64,000 nucleotides of DNA from the NCBI GenBank assembly GCA_003021725.1, contig PXRA01000110.1, forward strand, positions 1 to 64,000, read 5' to 3'. Shown here one piece after another: positions 1-12,718 of this stretch. The DNA comes from Halobacteriales archaeon QH_8_64_26. GTDB lineage: Archaea; Halobacteriota; Halobacteria; Halobacteriales; Halococcaceae. Within the stretch, counting starts at the first letter, position 1; every line of letters begins with the position of its first letter. The position numbers were made by a program, and so were the translations under genes. Below the pieces are notes generated by a model. The model saw only the letters and a list, made by a program, of their open reading frames with translations, searched no databases and was not told the origin of the DNA.

Positions 1-1132
1 CCGCGCGCTGGATCGAGGTCATATCGGCGATCCACCGGACGGCGACGCCTTTTTTCAGGATCTCGGCCACCGGGCCACCGAAGGTCCCGATCGGCACGCC
101 GGGGATGCCATGAGCGACGGCCGCCTCGCCGACCGATACCAAGGTTCCCTTGCCCTCGTAGCTCCAGGCGTCGAGGGGTTGGCCCCGCGTTGCCCGCGCG
201 AGGTTCCTGCCGGCGACTTCGGCAGCCTGCCAGGCGGCCTGTGCGGTCGGCGGCGCGGGATTGTCCCCGAGATCGATAATCGCCGAATCGCCGATCGCGA
301 AGACTCGTTCGTTAGACGTCCGGAAGTTCGCCTCGGCGTTCACCCGGTTGTGGTCGTTCTCTAAGTTCGCATCGGAAAGACAGTCCCGGCCGGTGATCCC
401 GCCGGTCCAGACGAAGGCGTCGTACTCCAAGGGATCACCCGAGTCGAAGTAGATGGCAGAATCGTCGGCCTCGGTGATCGGATCGTCCGTCGAGATGCGG
501 ATGTCGCGTTCGAGCAGCCGCTTGCGAAGCGCGCCCTGGAGTTCGGGATCGTTGCCCGGGAAGATCTCCGGCAGGGCCTCAACTAGGTGGACCTCGATCG
601 GGGCGTGGCGGCGGTCGCGGAACTCGGCGACTTCACCGGCGGCCTGAATGCCCGAGAGGCCCGCGCCGCCGATCACGACCTGGGCAGGGTCCTCGGCCGT
701 GCCCTCGCGGGCGGCCTCGATCACCCGCTCGTGGATCTCGAGGGCGTCCTCCAAGCTCTTGAGCGTGAGGGAGTTCTCGGCCAGTCCCGGGATGCCATAG
801 TAGGCCGTCCGCGAGCCGAGCGCGATCAGAGCGTAATCATACGACACCGTCGAGCTGTCGTCGAGGGCGATCTCGCGATCGTCGGCGTCGAGGCCGGTCA
901 CCTCGCCTTCGATGAAGCGCGTCGAGTCGGACTTGATCGCCTCGACCGGGAGGCGGACCTTCGACCGGACGTCAGGGTTGCGGATCACGCGGTGGGATTC
1001 GTGCAAGACGAGATGATAGTCCCGATCGGCAACCCACACGATATCGGCGTCGCCATCGAGGCTGTCCTCGAGGCTCTTGATCGCGCCCGCGCCAGCGTAG
1101 CCGGCACCGAGCACGACGACGGTTTCGGTCAT
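1..1132 (-). CDS. NAD(P)/FAD-dependent oxidoreductase, type II NADH dehydrogenase-like (3' part outside window)
   Basis: Minus strand from ATG at 1132 reads MTETVVVLGAGYAGAGAIKSLEDSLDGDADIVWVADRDYHLVLHESHRVIRNPD (GxGxxG nucleotide-binding start). ORF is open to the window edge. Confidence 0.85.
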   Translation of the reverse strand, partial: MTETVVVLGAGYAGAGAIKSLEDSLDGDADIVWVADRDYHLVLHESHRVIRNPDVRSKVRLPVEAIKSDSTRFIEGEVTGLDADDREIALDDSSTVSYDYALIALGSRTAYYGIPGLAENSLTLKSLEDALEIHERVIEAAREGTAEDPAQVVIGGAGLSGIQAAGEVAEFRDRRHAPIEVHLVEALPEIFPGNDPELQGALRKRLLERDIRISTDDPITEADDSAIYFDSGDPLEYDAFVWTGGITGRDCLSDANLENDHNRVNAEANFRTSNERVFAIGDSAIIDLGDNPAPPTAQAAWQAAEVAGRNLARATRGQPLDAWSYEGKGTLVSVGEAAVAHGIPGVPIGTFGGPVAEILKKGVAVRWIADMTSIQRA

Positions 1133-1317
1133 ACCCGGAGGCCGTCGCGCTCGGATACAAAGGCTTTGAAATCCCGGTCACGCGGCGCGACTGCCGGCCG
1201 GTCGGTAGAGCGAGCGGAATCGGCACCGATCAGTGCCGACCGTCGACGGCCGACCGAACCGGGAGCGACAGCCATCGGTCGGCCGTCGGTCGGGTGCCGA
1301 TCGATGTGCTGGCCGAA

Positions 1318-1854
1318 TCAGTGCGCCGACTGATTGGCCGCAGGCGCGCGCATGTCATCGATCGTCAGAATCAGGATGTCGTTTGTGTCGTCCTTGCCAT
1401 CCAAGATGCCCTCGATGAGCAGTTGGGACAGCGGCGTCGGCCCGACGACGACCGAATCGCCCTCGTGGAACTCCCGGATCGACCCCCGGATGCTGATCTC
1501 CGCCCGGCAGAGTTCGGGATGGTGGACGCTCGTCAGATCGATCCCTTCGACGTTCGCGTCGGTAACGGACTCGCCGTTACGAGTGAGTTCGACGTCCGCG
1601 GGCTGGTCCATCCGCTCGATCTCGAGGGCCTGGTAGGCGTTCGCAGTGGGCTTGTATCCGCCCTTGGGGCCGGGGACACCCTCGACGAGCTGGAGGGCTT
1701 TCAGGCTCTGCATTTGGTTACGGATCGTTCCGGGATTGCGGTCTACCTCTTCGGCGATGTCCTCGCCTTTGACCGCGTCCTCGCTCTGCCGGTGTAAGTT
1801 GACCAGCGCGGAGAGGATCCGCTTCTGGCTCGGGGTCAGTTCGATCGACGACAT
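1318..1854 (-). CDS. winged-helix DNA-binding protein / HTH transcriptional regulator
   Basis: ORF MSSIELTPSQKRILSALVNLHRQSEDAVKGEDIAEEVDRNPGTIRNQMQSLKALQLVEG has an N-terminal wHTH. Confidence 0.75.
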   Translation of the reverse strand: MSSIELTPSQKRILSALVNLHRQSEDAVKGEDIAEEVDRNPGTIRNQMQSLKALQLVEGVPGPKGGYKPTANAYQALEIERMDQPADVELTRNGESVTDANVEGIDLTSVHHPELCRAEISIRGSIREFHEGDSVVVGPTPLSQLLIEGILDGKDDTNDILILTIDDMRAPAANQSAH

Positions 1855-2106
1855 GCGGAGGTATTCGCTACAACGAGCCTTAAATCCGGTGGGTCCACCG
1901 ACTCCGTCCCGATCGAAGCGACGAGACAGTCACCGACGCGCGATACCGGTTCACGAACGGCGAGTCGGGAGAGCACAAGCGACGGAACCGGGAGGACACG
2001 GCGATCGAACGAGGAAGGGAAGCGGAGAAGGCCTATATCCGACCGTACTGGGGGTCTCCCGGGGTCGGATCGGTATGACTATGCCAGAGGCGTCATCGGG
2101 GAACAC

Positions 2107-3036
2107 ATGGACGGACAGCGCGTACTCGTCACCGGCGGTGCGGGGTTCATCGGGTCGAACCTCGCGAACCACCTCGCCGCGGACAACGACGTCGTGGCGA
2201 TCGATGACCTCTATCTGGGCACGCCCACCAATCTCGACGACGCCGTCGAGTTCCGGGAGGCGAGCGTGCTCGACGACGACCTCCCGACCGACGTCGACTG
2301 TCTCTTTCACCTCGCGGCGCTGTCCTCGCTGACGATGCACGAACAGAGCATCGAGGGGCTCAGGGAAGGCATCAGGGTGAACGTCGAGGGCTTCGCGAAC
2401 ACCGTCGAGCAGGCCCGCCAGGACGGCTGCGAGACGGTGGTGTACGCCTCGACCTCCTCGATCTACGGCGACCGAACCGAGCCCTCCCCCGAGGACATGC
2501 CCGTCGAAGCCCGGACCGGCTACGAGGCCTCGAAACTCGCCCGCGAGCGCTACGCCGAGTACTTCCACAACCGCCACGGACTCGCGATGGCCGGGCTGCG
2601 TTTCTTCTCGGTCTATCAGGGCTATCGAGGCGCGGAGGCCCACAAGGGCGAGTACGCGAACATCGTCGCCCAGTTCGCCGACGACTTGGCTAATGGAGAG
2701 GCACCGCTCATCTACGGTGACGGTTCCCACACCCGGGATCTCACCCACGTCGAGGACGTCGTCCGCGGGATCGAGGCCGCGGCAGACCACCGCCTGACCG
2801 GCGTCTACAACCTCGGCACCGGCAGTTCCTACAGCGCGAACGAGATCGTCGCCATGCTGAACGAGGAGCTGGAAACCGACATCGAACCCGAACACACCGA
2901 GAACCCGATCCCCGAGGACGTCTTCGTCAGCGACACGATGGCCGATCCCTCGAAGATGACCCGGGCGACCGGCTGGGAACCCGCGATCTCCTTCGAGGAA
3001 GGGATCGAAAAGGTGTGTGCGCCCTACAAGGACTGA
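2107..3036 (+). CDS. NAD-dependent epimerase/dehydratase (GalE-like extended SDR)
   Basis: ORF with VTGGAGFIGSNLANHL Rossmann motif and a YxxxK-type active site (TGYEASKLARE). Confidence 0.9.
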   Translation: MDGQRVLVTGGAGFIGSNLANHLAADNDVVAIDDLYLGTPTNLDDAVEFREASVLDDDLPTDVDCLFHLAALSSLTMHEQSIEGLREGIRVNVEGFANTVEQARQDGCETVVYASTSSIYGDRTEPSPEDMPVEARTGYEASKLARERYAEYFHNRHGLAMAGLRFFSVYQGYRGAEAHKGEYANIVAQFADDLANGEAPLIYGDGSHTRDLTHVEDVVRGIEAAADHRLTGVYNLGTGSSYSANEIVAMLNEELETDIEPEHTENPIPEDVFVSDTMADPSKMTRATGWEPAISFEEGIEKVCAPYKD

Positions 3037-3153
3037 GGTCGGGGCCACAACGAGCTCAACCAGTTCGAGCCGACGAGTCGCGGTTCGAGTCGGGAGGATC
3101 GAGCGCCGTACCGAGAATCGGCAATTATTACACGATCGAGGAGTACTCGACGT

Positions 3154-4077
3154 ATGGACGCGGAGAGACCGATACGGATCGTCGGCGTTCCGATGGACCT
3201 CGGCGCGGATCGACGCGGGGTCGACATGGGCCCCTCCGCGATTCGGTATGCGGGCCTGGCGAGTTCCTTAGAGAGCCTCGGGTACGGGACCACCGATCGG
3301 GGCGACCTCCCGGTGCCGAACGCCGAGGAGCGCGATCCGGCTATCGAGGGATCGAACGGCAGGGCACGCTACCTCGAAGAGACGGCCGAACTCAGCGCCG
3401 GTCTCGCCGACAGCGTGGCCGGGGCGGTAGCAAGCGACGAACTCCCGGTAGTGCTCGGCGGCGATCACTCGATCGCGATCGGCACGCTGGCCGGTGCTTC
3501 CCGGGAAGCATCGATCGGGGCGCTCTGGCTCGACGCTCACGGCGATTTCAATACCCCGGAGACCTCGCCCTCAGGCAACGTGCATGGCATGCCGCTCGCG
3601 GCGGCACTCGGTAAGGGGAGCTTCGCCGATCGTGAGTGGGCACCCGCGCCGGGTCTCGACGCCGGAAACGTCGCGCTCGTCGGGCTTCGCAGCGTCGACG
3701 AGACCGAACGGGAGGCGATCGCCGACAGCGGGGTGAGCGCTTATACCATGTCGGACATCGACGAGCGTGGCGTCACCGACGTTGTAGTGGAGGCCCTAGA
3801 GGTCGCCTCCCGGGGCGTCGATGGGTTGCACGTCAGCATCGATCTCGACTGGCTCGATCCTCGCGGTGCGCCTGGCGTCGGTACGCCCGTCCGAGGCGGG
3901 GTCACCTACCGCGAGGCCCACGCCGCGATGGAACTGATCGCCGAGCGCCACCGGGAGGAGGGCTTGTTGCGCTCGCTCGAACTGGTCGAAGTGAACCCGA
4001 TCTTGGACGAGCACAACGAGACCGCCGCGCTCGCGGTCGAACTCGCGGCGAGCGCGCTCGGGAAGCGTATTCTATAA
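3154..4077 (+). CDS. arginase/agmatinase family ureohydrolase
   Basis: ORF with LGGDHSIAIG, DAHGDFNTP and SIDLDWLDP metal-binding motifs. Confidence 0.9.
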   Translation: MDAERPIRIVGVPMDLGADRRGVDMGPSAIRYAGLASSLESLGYGTTDRGDLPVPNAEERDPAIEGSNGRARYLEETAELSAGLADSVAGAVASDELPVVLGGDHSIAIGTLAGASREASIGALWLDAHGDFNTPETSPSGNVHGMPLAAALGKGSFADREWAPAPGLDAGNVALVGLRSVDETEREAIADSGVSAYTMSDIDERGVTDVVVEALEVASRGVDGLHVSIDLDWLDPRGAPGVGTPVRGGVTYREAHAAMELIAERHREEGLLRSLELVEVNPILDEHNETAALAVELAASALGKRIL

Positions 4078-4078
4078 C

Positions 4079-4180
4079 ACGCACCTTTTTCCCGAGGTCC
4101 TCGCTCGTTCCCTCCGGTCACTCGCTGCGGGCTCGGCAAAAATCTGCACCAAAAACCGCTCACTCGCCGCCGGAGGCGGC
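4079..4180 (+). repeat. 3'-end structured repeat, copy 1 (ACGCACCTTTTT...AAAAATCTGCACCAAAAACCGCTC plus hairpin)
   Basis: Starts 1 nt after the ureohydrolase TAA. U5/A5-closed stem (CCGAG/CTCGG), then GCCGCC-GGA-GGCGGC hairpin. Related copies at 4483-4577(-) and 43830-43930(-). Confidence 0.85.
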
Positions 4181-4482
4181 TCGTTCGCAGCGGAGCGAAC
4201 TGGAGCGACCGCGCCCCGCTCCTCATGCAGTGTGAGGACATTGCCTCTCTTTGGTAGTGGGTGGCGAACTGGCGGAACTTCGTCGAGTTTGAGACCGTAC
4301 CCGTTCTCAACCCAACAGATACTACAGAGGCTATCAGCGCGGTGCTCGAATAGTACACCGACGGGAGGACTAACTTAAGCAGGCTGTCGAAAACTCGGCA
4401 CAGCGAAACTCATCCTATGAGACTGCTGAACGAAAGAAGTCGAATCCCGCTGTGGGCGGACGGTGTACTCCGCCGCGAGTGA

Positions 4483-4577
4483 GCGACCGAAGGTCGCGAA
4501 CGAGCGGTTTTTGGTGCAGATTTTTCTGGCCCCGCAGCGAGGCGAAGCCGAGCGAGGACGCCAGGAAAAAGGTGCGT
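4483..4577 (-). repeat. 3'-end structured repeat, copy 2
   Basis: Minus-strand ACGCACCTTTTTCCTGGC...GCCAGAAAAATCTGCACCAAAAACCGCTCG then GCGACC-TTC-GGTCGC hairpin. Starts directly after the TGA of the 4578-6194 gene. Confidence 0.85.
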
Positions 4578-6194
4578 TCAGTCGAGCGACTCGCGATCGA
4601 GGTAGTCCTCGGTGTCGTTCGCGGCGATGAAATCGATGTCCGTCGACGCTGGCTCGTCGCCCGGCGTCACGTAGCCGGCGAGGAAGAGGGTATAGCTCGC
4701 ACCGCCGGGCAGTTCCTCGTCAGGGAAGGTAGCGATGTCGTCGCCGGTGTTATCGGCGGTAGCGACGAAGGCCTCGAAGGTGTAGTTCCCGCCGGGGATC
4801 GTCGTGTAGTTCGAGGCGTTTCCGTAGGCCACGCCGTCGAAGGGTACCTGCCCGGTGTCGTCAACCGTGACGTCGACCGGCGGGGCGTCGGGCGCGGCGT
4901 GGAAAAGGCGAGCGTTCGCCGCGCTCGCGTTCGGCTGCTCGCGATCGGCGTCGTCGTTCAGCACGACCGGGTCGAAGGGCCGGCCATCGCTCGCGGTCTC
5001 GCCGGCCGCAACTACTGTATAGTTCGTCGAGGCGTTCAGCCCTATTACTTCCTGGTAGAGCGGTTCGGAGGCGTTCGGGGCGGTGATAGTCACCGTGCGA
5101 TTGCCCGCCGGCACCTCGAAGTACTCCGTCGTCGCGCTGTAGGGGAGGCTGCGGTCGGCCAGTTGCCCATTGACGGAGACGCTCACCGGGCTGGCATCGG
5201 GCGCGACGTGGGCGAAGCGGATCGTTGCCCCCAGCCCGTCGGTCGCGGTGATCGGCTCGAAGGAGACACTCACCGGGGCTCGGGAGGGCGTGAGGTAGCC
5301 CGCGGTGAAGACGGTGTAGGCGGTCCCGTTCGAGACCTCGGGATCGAAGCTCTCGACGACCGGCCCGCTGTCGTTGCCAGTCGCCCGACGGATATCGAGC
5401 GTGTAGTTCCCGCCGGGCACCTCGGCGTAGCGGCTCGCGTTCGAGAAGGTGACGTTATCGAACAGCACCCGCCCGGTGTCGTTTATCGTGACGTCTACCG
5501 GGCCGGCGTCGGGCGAGACGTGGGCGAGACGGATCGAGGCGTTCGCACTCGACGGCGCGGTACGGTCGGCGAGCAGCGAGACGCCGAAGTCGGTGCTCGA
5601 CCGAGTTCCGGTACTTACCTCGCCGCTCGCGACGAGAGTGTAGGGACGAGCGTCGAACGTCGCCGTCTCGTTGTAGAGGACGGTATTCGAACTACCCGCC
5701 TCGGTGATCCGTATCCGGTGCTGGCCGGCCGGAACCGAGAGATACTCCGAGATCTCGGGGAACGAAACGTCGGTGAGTACCTGCCGTCCATCGATAGCGA
5801 CGTCGACGACGGGCGCGTCGGACGACATGTGCGCGACGCGGATCGAGGCGCTCGGTCCTCCGGAGGCGTTCGCGCCCGGCGCATTCATCGAAGCGTTCCC
5901 GCTACCGGTCGCCGCTCGGGTCGTCGTAGCGCCGGTACTGCCGCTATCGCCGTCGTCGGTGCCGCCACCATCGCCATCATCGGTACCGCCGCTATCGGCG
6001 CTCGTCGTCCCGTCGACTCCTGCGGCCGTCATGTTAGTTCCTATCCCGGTGCCGGTCGTGCCAGCATCACCGCCACCACCGCCGGTGCCACCGCCACAAC
6101 CCGCGAGAACGGTCATCAGGGCGACCAGACACACCAGTAGCGTCCGTCGGGACGGTCGAACCAAGCCGGCTGAGGGGATGGAAGGGCCTGTCAT
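4578..6194 (-). CDS. secreted lipoprotein with four DUF4397-type repeats
   Basis: ORF with lipobox VLAGCGGG and four repeats of the type (R)xAHxSxDAPxVDVxxxG...VPAGxxxxxI. Confidence 0.8.
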   Translation of the reverse strand: MTGPSIPSAGLVRPSRRTLLVCLVALMTVLAGCGGGTGGGGGDAGTTGTGIGTNMTAAGVDGTTSADSGGTDDGDGGGTDDGDSGSTGATTTRAATGSGNASMNAPGANASGGPSASIRVAHMSSDAPVVDVAIDGRQVLTDVSFPEISEYLSVPAGQHRIRITEAGSSNTVLYNETATFDARPYTLVASGEVSTGTRSSTDFGVSLLADRTAPSSANASIRLAHVSPDAGPVDVTINDTGRVLFDNVTFSNASRYAEVPGGNYTLDIRRATGNDSGPVVESFDPEVSNGTAYTVFTAGYLTPSRAPVSVSFEPITATDGLGATIRFAHVAPDASPVSVSVNGQLADRSLPYSATTEYFEVPAGNRTVTITAPNASEPLYQEVIGLNASTNYTVVAAGETASDGRPFDPVVLNDDADREQPNASAANARLFHAAPDAPPVDVTVDDTGQVPFDGVAYGNASNYTTIPGGNYTFEAFVATADNTGDDIATFPDEELPGGASYTLFLAGYVTPGDEPASTDIDFIAANDTEDYLDRESLD

Positions 6195-6387
6195 GCTACT
6201 TCGGGAGGGAATCGTCGTAGCGGATACAAAGTCCTTTAGCTTACCCGCTAACCCGGTCTGTAGCCATCAGTCAACCCATAGAAGAGGGCGATTCGCTGAA
6301 CCGAGAGTTCCTCACGAAAGCGATCGCGAAAGGCATCGACGTCGAAGGGGGACCGATGCGGTCGAAGCCGATCCCGAAGGAAGGAGG

Positions 6388-8964
6388 CTACTCGTCGGAT
6401 TCGGGACCGCCCGACTGAGCGGCGTCGGGCGCGGTAGCGACGGCGTCGCTCCGCCCGCCGTTCCCAGCGATGCTGGCCTCAGCGTCGGTTTCGTTTCTGG
6501 TAGCACCGGTTCCCGTTGCGGTCGGCAGCACGTCGACGCTGGCGAGGCGATCGTCGCCCCCGGTATCCATGACGATCACGCCCATCGTGTTCCGGCCGAC
6601 GACCGAGATCGACTCGACGGGTGTGCGCAGTATCTGGCCTTCCTCACTCATCGCGACGAGGTGATCGCCCGGCCCGACCGCCCGGATCGCCTTCGTGCAC
6701 CCGTTTCGCTCGTCGGTTTTGATGTCGATCAGTCCCTTCCCGTTGCGCGACTGTCTGCGGTAGGCGTCGATCGGCGAGCGTTTGCCATAGCCCTGCTCGG
6801 TCACGGTGAGCAACCAGTGGGCCTCATCGTCGACGGCGGCGATGCCCGCGACGCCGCCCGCGCCGGTTTCGATTCCTCGGACCCCGCGGGCGCTGCGACC
6901 CATCGCCCTAACGTCCCTCTCCCCGAAGCGAATCGAGCGGCCCTCCCGGGTCGCGATCACGAGGTCGTCGCTTCCGTCGGTAGCTACGACGTCGACGAGT
7001 TCGTCGCCCTCGTCGAGTTTCGTGGCGATGATGCCCGTCGAGCGAATGTTCGAGAACTTCCCGGCGGCCGTGCGCTTGACGTAGCCGTCCTGTGTGACCG
7101 TCGTGAGGTACGCCTCGGGATCGAGATCGTCGACGCTCACGACCGCGGCGAGCTCCTCCTCGTCGTCGAAATCCAGTAGGTTGACCGCCGAGGTACCCCG
7201 GGCCGTGCGGCTCATCTCGGGCACCTCATAGCCCCGTAGCTCGTAGACCTGACCCTCGTTCGTGAAACACAGCAGGTGATCGTGGGTGTCGGTCCGAAAG
7301 ACCCGCGTGACCCGATCCCCGGATTTCAGTTTCGTTCCGATGATCCCCTTCCCGCCGCGGTTCTGGGCGCTGAACTCCGCAGCGGGCATGCGCTTGATGT
7401 AGTCGTCCTCGGTGAGAACGATCAGGACCTCTTCTTGGGGAATCAGGTCCTCGTGGGCGACGGTGCCGTCGTTCTCGACGATCGTCGTGCGGCGCTCGTC
7501 GGCGTACTCCGTGCGTATCGCGCGTAGCTCCTCGATTATCACTGCATCGAGTTCCTCCCGGTCGGCGAGGATCGTCTCGAGGCGTTCGATCTCATCGGTA
7601 ACCTCGGCGTGTTCCTCTTCGATCTCCTCGGCTTCCAGCGCCGTGAGACTCCCCAGTTGCATCCGGACGACGTGATCGGCCTGGCGCTCGCTGAACGCGT
7701 AGGTCTCCCGTAAGGCGGCTTTCGCCGCGTCGCGATCGGCGGCGTTCCGGATCAGCTCGATGACCTCCTCGGCATGGGAAAGGGCTTCGAGCCGCCCTTC
7801 TAAGATGTGCGCGCGGTCCTCGGCCTGTTCCAGGTCGTACTCCGAGCGGCGGCGCACGACCTCGCGGCGATGGGCGACGTACTCCTGAAGGGTTTCCTTG
7901 AGGTCTAGCACGCGGGGCTCGCCGTCGACCAGTGCGAGGTTGATCATCCCGAAGGTCGATTCGAGATACCCATCGAGCAACCGGTTCTCGACGACATCGG
8001 TTACCGCGCCCTGCTTGAGTTCGATTACGACGCGAATACCGTCGCGATCGGACTCGTCGCGCAGGTCACGAATCCCCTCTAGCTTCCCGTCGTTGACCGC
8101 ATCCGCGATCCGCTCGATGAGCCGGGCCTTGTTCGTCTGGAAGGGGAGTTCGGTGACGACGATGCGCTCGTCGCGTCCCGCTTCCTCGACCTCGTAGTCC
8201 GCCCGTACCCGGATGCGCCCCCGGCCCGACTCGTAGGCCTCGTAGACCCCATCGTTGCCGACGATCGTTGCGCCCGTCGGGAAGTCAGGCCCCGGGACGT
8301 AGTCCATCAGCTCGGGAATCGAGCACTCGGGGTTCTCGATGAGGTGGATCGTCGCGTCGATCACCTCGCCCAAGTTATGTGGCGGAATGTTCGTACTCAT
8401 CCCGACGGCGATGCCCGAGGAGCCATTGACCAGAAGGTTCGGGAACGCGGCGGGCAGGACATCCGGCTCCTCCAAGCGGTCGTCGTAGTTCGGCGAGAAA
8501 TCGACGGTGTCTTTCCCGATATCCTCGAGGAGCTCCTCGGCGATGGGGCTCATGCGCGATTCGGTATAGCGCATCGCCGCCGGCGGATCGCCATCGACCG
8601 AGCCGAAGTTGCCCTGCCCGTCGACGAGCATCGCGCGCATCGAGAACGGTTGGGCCATCCGGGCGAGCGCGTCGTAGATCGCGCTGTCGCCGTGGGGATG
8701 GAAATCGCCCATCGTATCGCCGACGACCTTCGAACTCTTGCGGTGGGTCGCGCCGCTCGTGACGCTGTCCCGGGCCATCGCATAGAGCACCCGCCGGTGG
8801 ACGGGTTTCAGGCCGTCCTCGACCTTCGGGAGCGCCCGCCCGACGATCACGCTCATCGCGTAATCGATATAGGACTGCTCCATCTCCTCCTCGATGCGGA
8901 CTGAGTCGATCCGTGCGGCCCCGCTATCCTCCTCGGTGCCGCTGTCGGGCACGTCCGAACTCAT
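6388..8964 (-). CDS. gyrA: DNA gyrase subunit A
   Basis: 858-aa [52 protein letters not shown], GyrA beta-propeller repeats. Confidence 0.97.
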   Translation of the reverse strand: MSSDVPDSGTEEDSGAARIDSVRIEEEMEQSYIDYAMSVIVGRALPKVEDGLKPVHRRVLYAMARDSVTSGATHRKSSKVVGDTMGDFHPHGDSAIYDALARMAQPFSMRAMLVDGQGNFGSVDGDPPAAMRYTESRMSPIAEELLEDIGKDTVDFSPNYDDRLEEPDVLPAAFPNLLVNGSSGIAVGMSTNIPPHNLGEVIDATIHLIENPECSIPELMDYVPGPDFPTGATIVGNDGVYEAYESGRGRIRVRADYEVEEAGRDERIVVTELPFQTNKARLIERIADAVNDGKLEGIRDLRDESDRDGIRVVIELKQGAVTDVVENRLLDGYLESTFGMINLALVDGEPRVLDLKETLQEYVAHRREVVRRRSEYDLEQAEDRAHILEGRLEALSHAEEVIELIRNAADRDAAKAALRETYAFSERQADHVVRMQLGSLTALEAEEIEEEHAEVTDEIERLETILADREELDAVIIEELRAIRTEYADERRTTIVENDGTVAHEDLIPQEEVLIVLTEDDYIKRMPAAEFSAQNRGGKGIIGTKLKSGDRVTRVFRTDTHDHLLCFTNEGQVYELRGYEVPEMSRTARGTSAVNLLDFDDEEELAAVVSVDDLDPEAYLTTVTQDGYVKRTAAGKFSNIRSTGIIATKLDEGDELVDVVATDGSDDLVIATREGRSIRFGERDVRAMGRSARGVRGIETGAGGVAGIAAVDDEAHWLLTVTEQGYGKRSPIDAYRRQSRNGKGLIDIKTDERNGCTKAIRAVGPGDHLVAMSEEGQILRTPVESISVVGRNTMGVIVMDTGGDDRLASVDVLPTATGTGATRNETDAEASIAGNGGRSDAVATAPDAAQSGGPESDE

Positions 8965-9096
8965 CGCTCTCCCGTTCGTTTGATTCGTGGTGTCATCGTA
9001 TCAGCGTCCTCGAACTTGGCATGTATCGTCCCGTCGTCGGTCGTCCTGTCGCCGTTTTCCCCCTCGCTCGACCCCAGTCCCGCCCCACGGCCGAAC

Positions 9097-11109
<2,013 letters not shown>

Positions 11110-11317
11110 TCACGGCGACCGACCGACGACGGCTCGGCGAGGGTCCGCGTTTCGCTGCGCCGGGTCACCTCGGTGGTCCGTCACGATCGGGCCGATCGAG
11201 CGATCGATCCGTAGCCGGGATGACTATCGACGAACCCGATCGGGCCCGAACGCCCCGGGGGAGCCGGCGACCGCCGGTCGAACCCTTAATAGGTCGGCTG
11301 GAGTTCCGTTCGTATCG

Positions 11318-12613
11318 ATGGGACGGTGGCGACCGGAGCGGCGGGTCGATCGGCTTCGAGCGGTCGCGGCGGTAGTTCTCGTCGTACTGCTCGCCCCGGC
11401 GGTGGCAAGCGGGGTCGAGAGCGCCGTCGGCGGATCGACGATCGACGACGATCGGATCGATCCCGGGGTCGAGAACGTGACCTTCGTCACGAGCCAGGGC
11501 AACGAGTTTCGGGACGCGGGAGCCGCGTTCGTCGTGATCGATACGGACACCGGCGAGCGGCTTCGGCGCTACAGCGAGTTCTACCGGTACTACGACGTCG
11601 ATCCCCTCGGGAATGGGAGAGTGCTTCTCGTCGCGGACACGCAGGGTGTCGATCCCGCAGGTGGGTTTTTCGCGGTCACGATGAACTGGCGGACCGGCGA
11701 GGTCGTCGATCGCTTCCCGATTCCCGCCGACACCCACGACGTCGATTACGTCGGTGAGGGCGAGTACGCCATCGCGGATATCAAGGCCGATCGGGTGTCG
11801 GTCTACAACCGAACGCGGGAGGAGATCGTCTGGGAGTTCGACTTCGGGCAACAGTACCCGAACCGATCCGCGGGCAAAGCCGAGGGTTTCACCCACCTGA
11901 ACGACGTCGACCCGATCGACAACGGCAGTGCCTTCCTCGCCAGCCCACGCAACATGGACCGGGTGGTCCTCATCGATCGCTCGACGAAGCGCGTCGAGTG
12001 GACGCTCGGCAGCGAGGACGACTACTCGATCATGAACGAGCAGCACAACCCCACGCTGCTGAGCCGGAACCCACCGACGGTGCTCGTCGCGGACTCGGAG
12101 AACAACCGGATCGTCGAGTACCAAAAGACCGGGACTGGGTGGGATGAGACCTGGCGCTACACGACCGTCGCGGGTTGGCCCCGGGACGCCGACCGGTTGC
12201 CCAACGGCAATACGTTGATCGTCGATACGTGGGGCAAGCAGGTCATCGAGGTAACCCCCGACAAGCAGGTCGTCGCACGCTACGAGATCGCCGGTCAGGG
12301 TACCTACGACGTCGAACGGCTGCCCTATGGCGACGAACCGACCGGGCCGCCGATGGCACTGCTCCGGGAGCGCCGTCCCGGCCTCGATAGCTCCCCGTCC
12401 GACGATGGGCGGGCGCTCGAACGCTCGGGATCGGCGGCCGTTCTCAGGGGTGCTATCGAGACGGTAGAGACGAGCTACTATCTCGCACAGTGGGTGCTTC
12501 CGTCCTGGCTGGGGAAACTCGAGTTCGTGACCTCGGTTTCGGCCGTCGTCCTCGCGCTCGTCTGGGGGGCGAGCGAGTCCTACCGGGCGTTCCGTCGCCG
12601 GGCGGGTGACTGA
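11318..12613 (+). CDS. arylsulfotransferase (ASST)-like membrane-associated protein
   Basis: N-terminal signal/TM, beta-propeller-like repeats (THDVDYVGEGEYAIADIKADRVSVYNR, LLSRNPPTVLVADSENNRIVEYQ), C-terminal TM. Confidence 0.7.
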   Translation: MGRWRPERRVDRLRAVAAVVLVVLLAPAVASGVESAVGGSTIDDDRIDPGVENVTFVTSQGNEFRDAGAAFVVIDTDTGERLRRYSEFYRYYDVDPLGNGRVLLVADTQGVDPAGGFFAVTMNWRTGEVVDRFPIPADTHDVDYVGEGEYAIADIKADRVSVYNRTREEIVWEFDFGQQYPNRSAGKAEGFTHLNDVDPIDNGSAFLASPRNMDRVVLIDRSTKRVEWTLGSEDDYSIMNEQHNPTLLSRNPPTVLVADSENNRIVEYQKTGTGWDETWRYTTVAGWPRDADRLPNGNTLIVDTWGKQVIEVTPDKQVVARYEIAGQGTYDVERLPYGDEPTGPPMALLRERRPGLDSSPSDDGRALERSGSAAVLRGAIETVETSYYLAQWVLPSWLGKLEFVTSVSAVVLALVWGASESYRAFRRRAGD

Positions 12614-12718
12614 GCTGGACGCCTCACCGAGGCTGATCCGCCCGCGGGACGGTCTTCCAGTTTCACTTTCGGGATGCTACCGCGGCGGTTTTAACCAACC
12701 CGGTGAAAAGCCCTCGTA

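Noticed and set aside
1951-3048. Long antisense ORF opposite the epimerase gene
   Set aside because: Typical high-GC mirror ORF opposite a clear SDR gene; no recognisable motifs.
4452-6140. Long + strand ORF (562 aa) opposite the DUF4397-type lipoprotein
   Set aside because: Arg/Gly/Val-rich mirror translation. The minus frame has a signal peptide and domain repeats.
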